64,000 nt of DNA from Saccharomycopsis fibuligera x Saccharomycopsis cf. fibuligera. Taxonomy: Eukaryota > Ascomycota > Saccharomycetes > Ascoideales > Saccharomycopsidaceae. The stretch is from assembly GCA_001936135.1 (NCBI GenBank), contig CP012810.1, positions 1,736,001-1,800,000 on the forward strand. The letters are read 5' to 3'. Below the pieces are notes generated by a model. That model did no database searches. It had not been told where the DNA came from and was given only the letters and a program-made list of their open reading frames with translations. Positions 63,969 through 64,000 of the stretch are shown here, piece by piece (the stretch's first letter is position 1; each line of letters opens with the position of its first letter). A program made the translations under genes and the position numbers.

Positions 63969-64000
63969 GGTTATGAGTTCCCCAGGTGCTCTAGCCAACT
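63415..64000 (+). mobile_element. D3: D element, 5' end, runs off the window
   Basis: 5' LTR 63,415-63,968 (554 bp, all three heat-shock elements, array and TATA at 63,827), then GGTTATGAG primer site and the first gag codons, identical to D1 up to the edge. Inserted in the pol of D2. Confidence 0.93.

Overview
This is nuclear DNA of a budding yeast (Saccharomycotina). Its genes have close Saccharomyces cerevisiae counterparts, introns follow the yeast pattern (GTATGT or GTACGT donors, TACTAAC-type branch sites), promoters carry long dA:dT tracts, and COF1 and LDB18 are neighbours as in S. cerevisiae. A CTG codon stands at the conserved leucine just before the last cysteine of the UME6 zinc cluster, which argues for the standard code and against the CTG-Ser clade. 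L1/Zorro-type LINEs, absent from S. cerevisiae, also argue against a close Saccharomyces relative. I cannot name the species.

Bases 1-17,000 are ordinary gene space: COF1 (cofilin, four exons including an ATG-only exon and an 11-nt microexon), LDB18 (dynactin), PRP6 (tri-snRNP), RRB1 (Rpl3 chaperone), a PQ-loop membrane protein, a 68-aa probable mitochondrial membrane protein, a Ser/Thr-rich wall-type protein, UME6 (URS1-binding regulator) and SSH1 (alternative translocon). They share no single pathway.

Bases 17,500-64,000 are a retroelement nest with only two other genes, tRNA-Asp(GUC) and tRNA-Glu(UUC). From left to right: LINE1 (minus); an LTR-B fragment; copia element A1; a LINE fragment split by copia element B (minus); a 17-bp minisatellite; copia element A2 (looks whole, TSD CCATA) upstream of tRNA-Asp; tRNA-Glu; Ty3/gypsy element G (TSD ATGAA) placed exactly at the tRNA-Glu 5' side and itself holding a solo LTR-B; LINE2 and LINE3 joined tail to head; then a stack at the right edge in which copia C1 sits in LINE3, D1 in C1, D2 (inverted) in D1, and a solo LTR-C and D3 in D2.

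The most striking signal is the promoter of the young D family. Each 554-bp LTR carries three heat-shock elements of 4-5 perfectly alternating TTC/GAA units, one of them 52 bp upstream of a TATA box, and a 16-unit array with one TTCC-type unit every 10 bp that runs in register into that last element. This looks like a yeast copia-type retrotransposon wired to Hsf1. The density of nested Ty5-like/copia elements with flanking tRNA genes also makes a centromeric or other heterochromatin-like locus worth testing.
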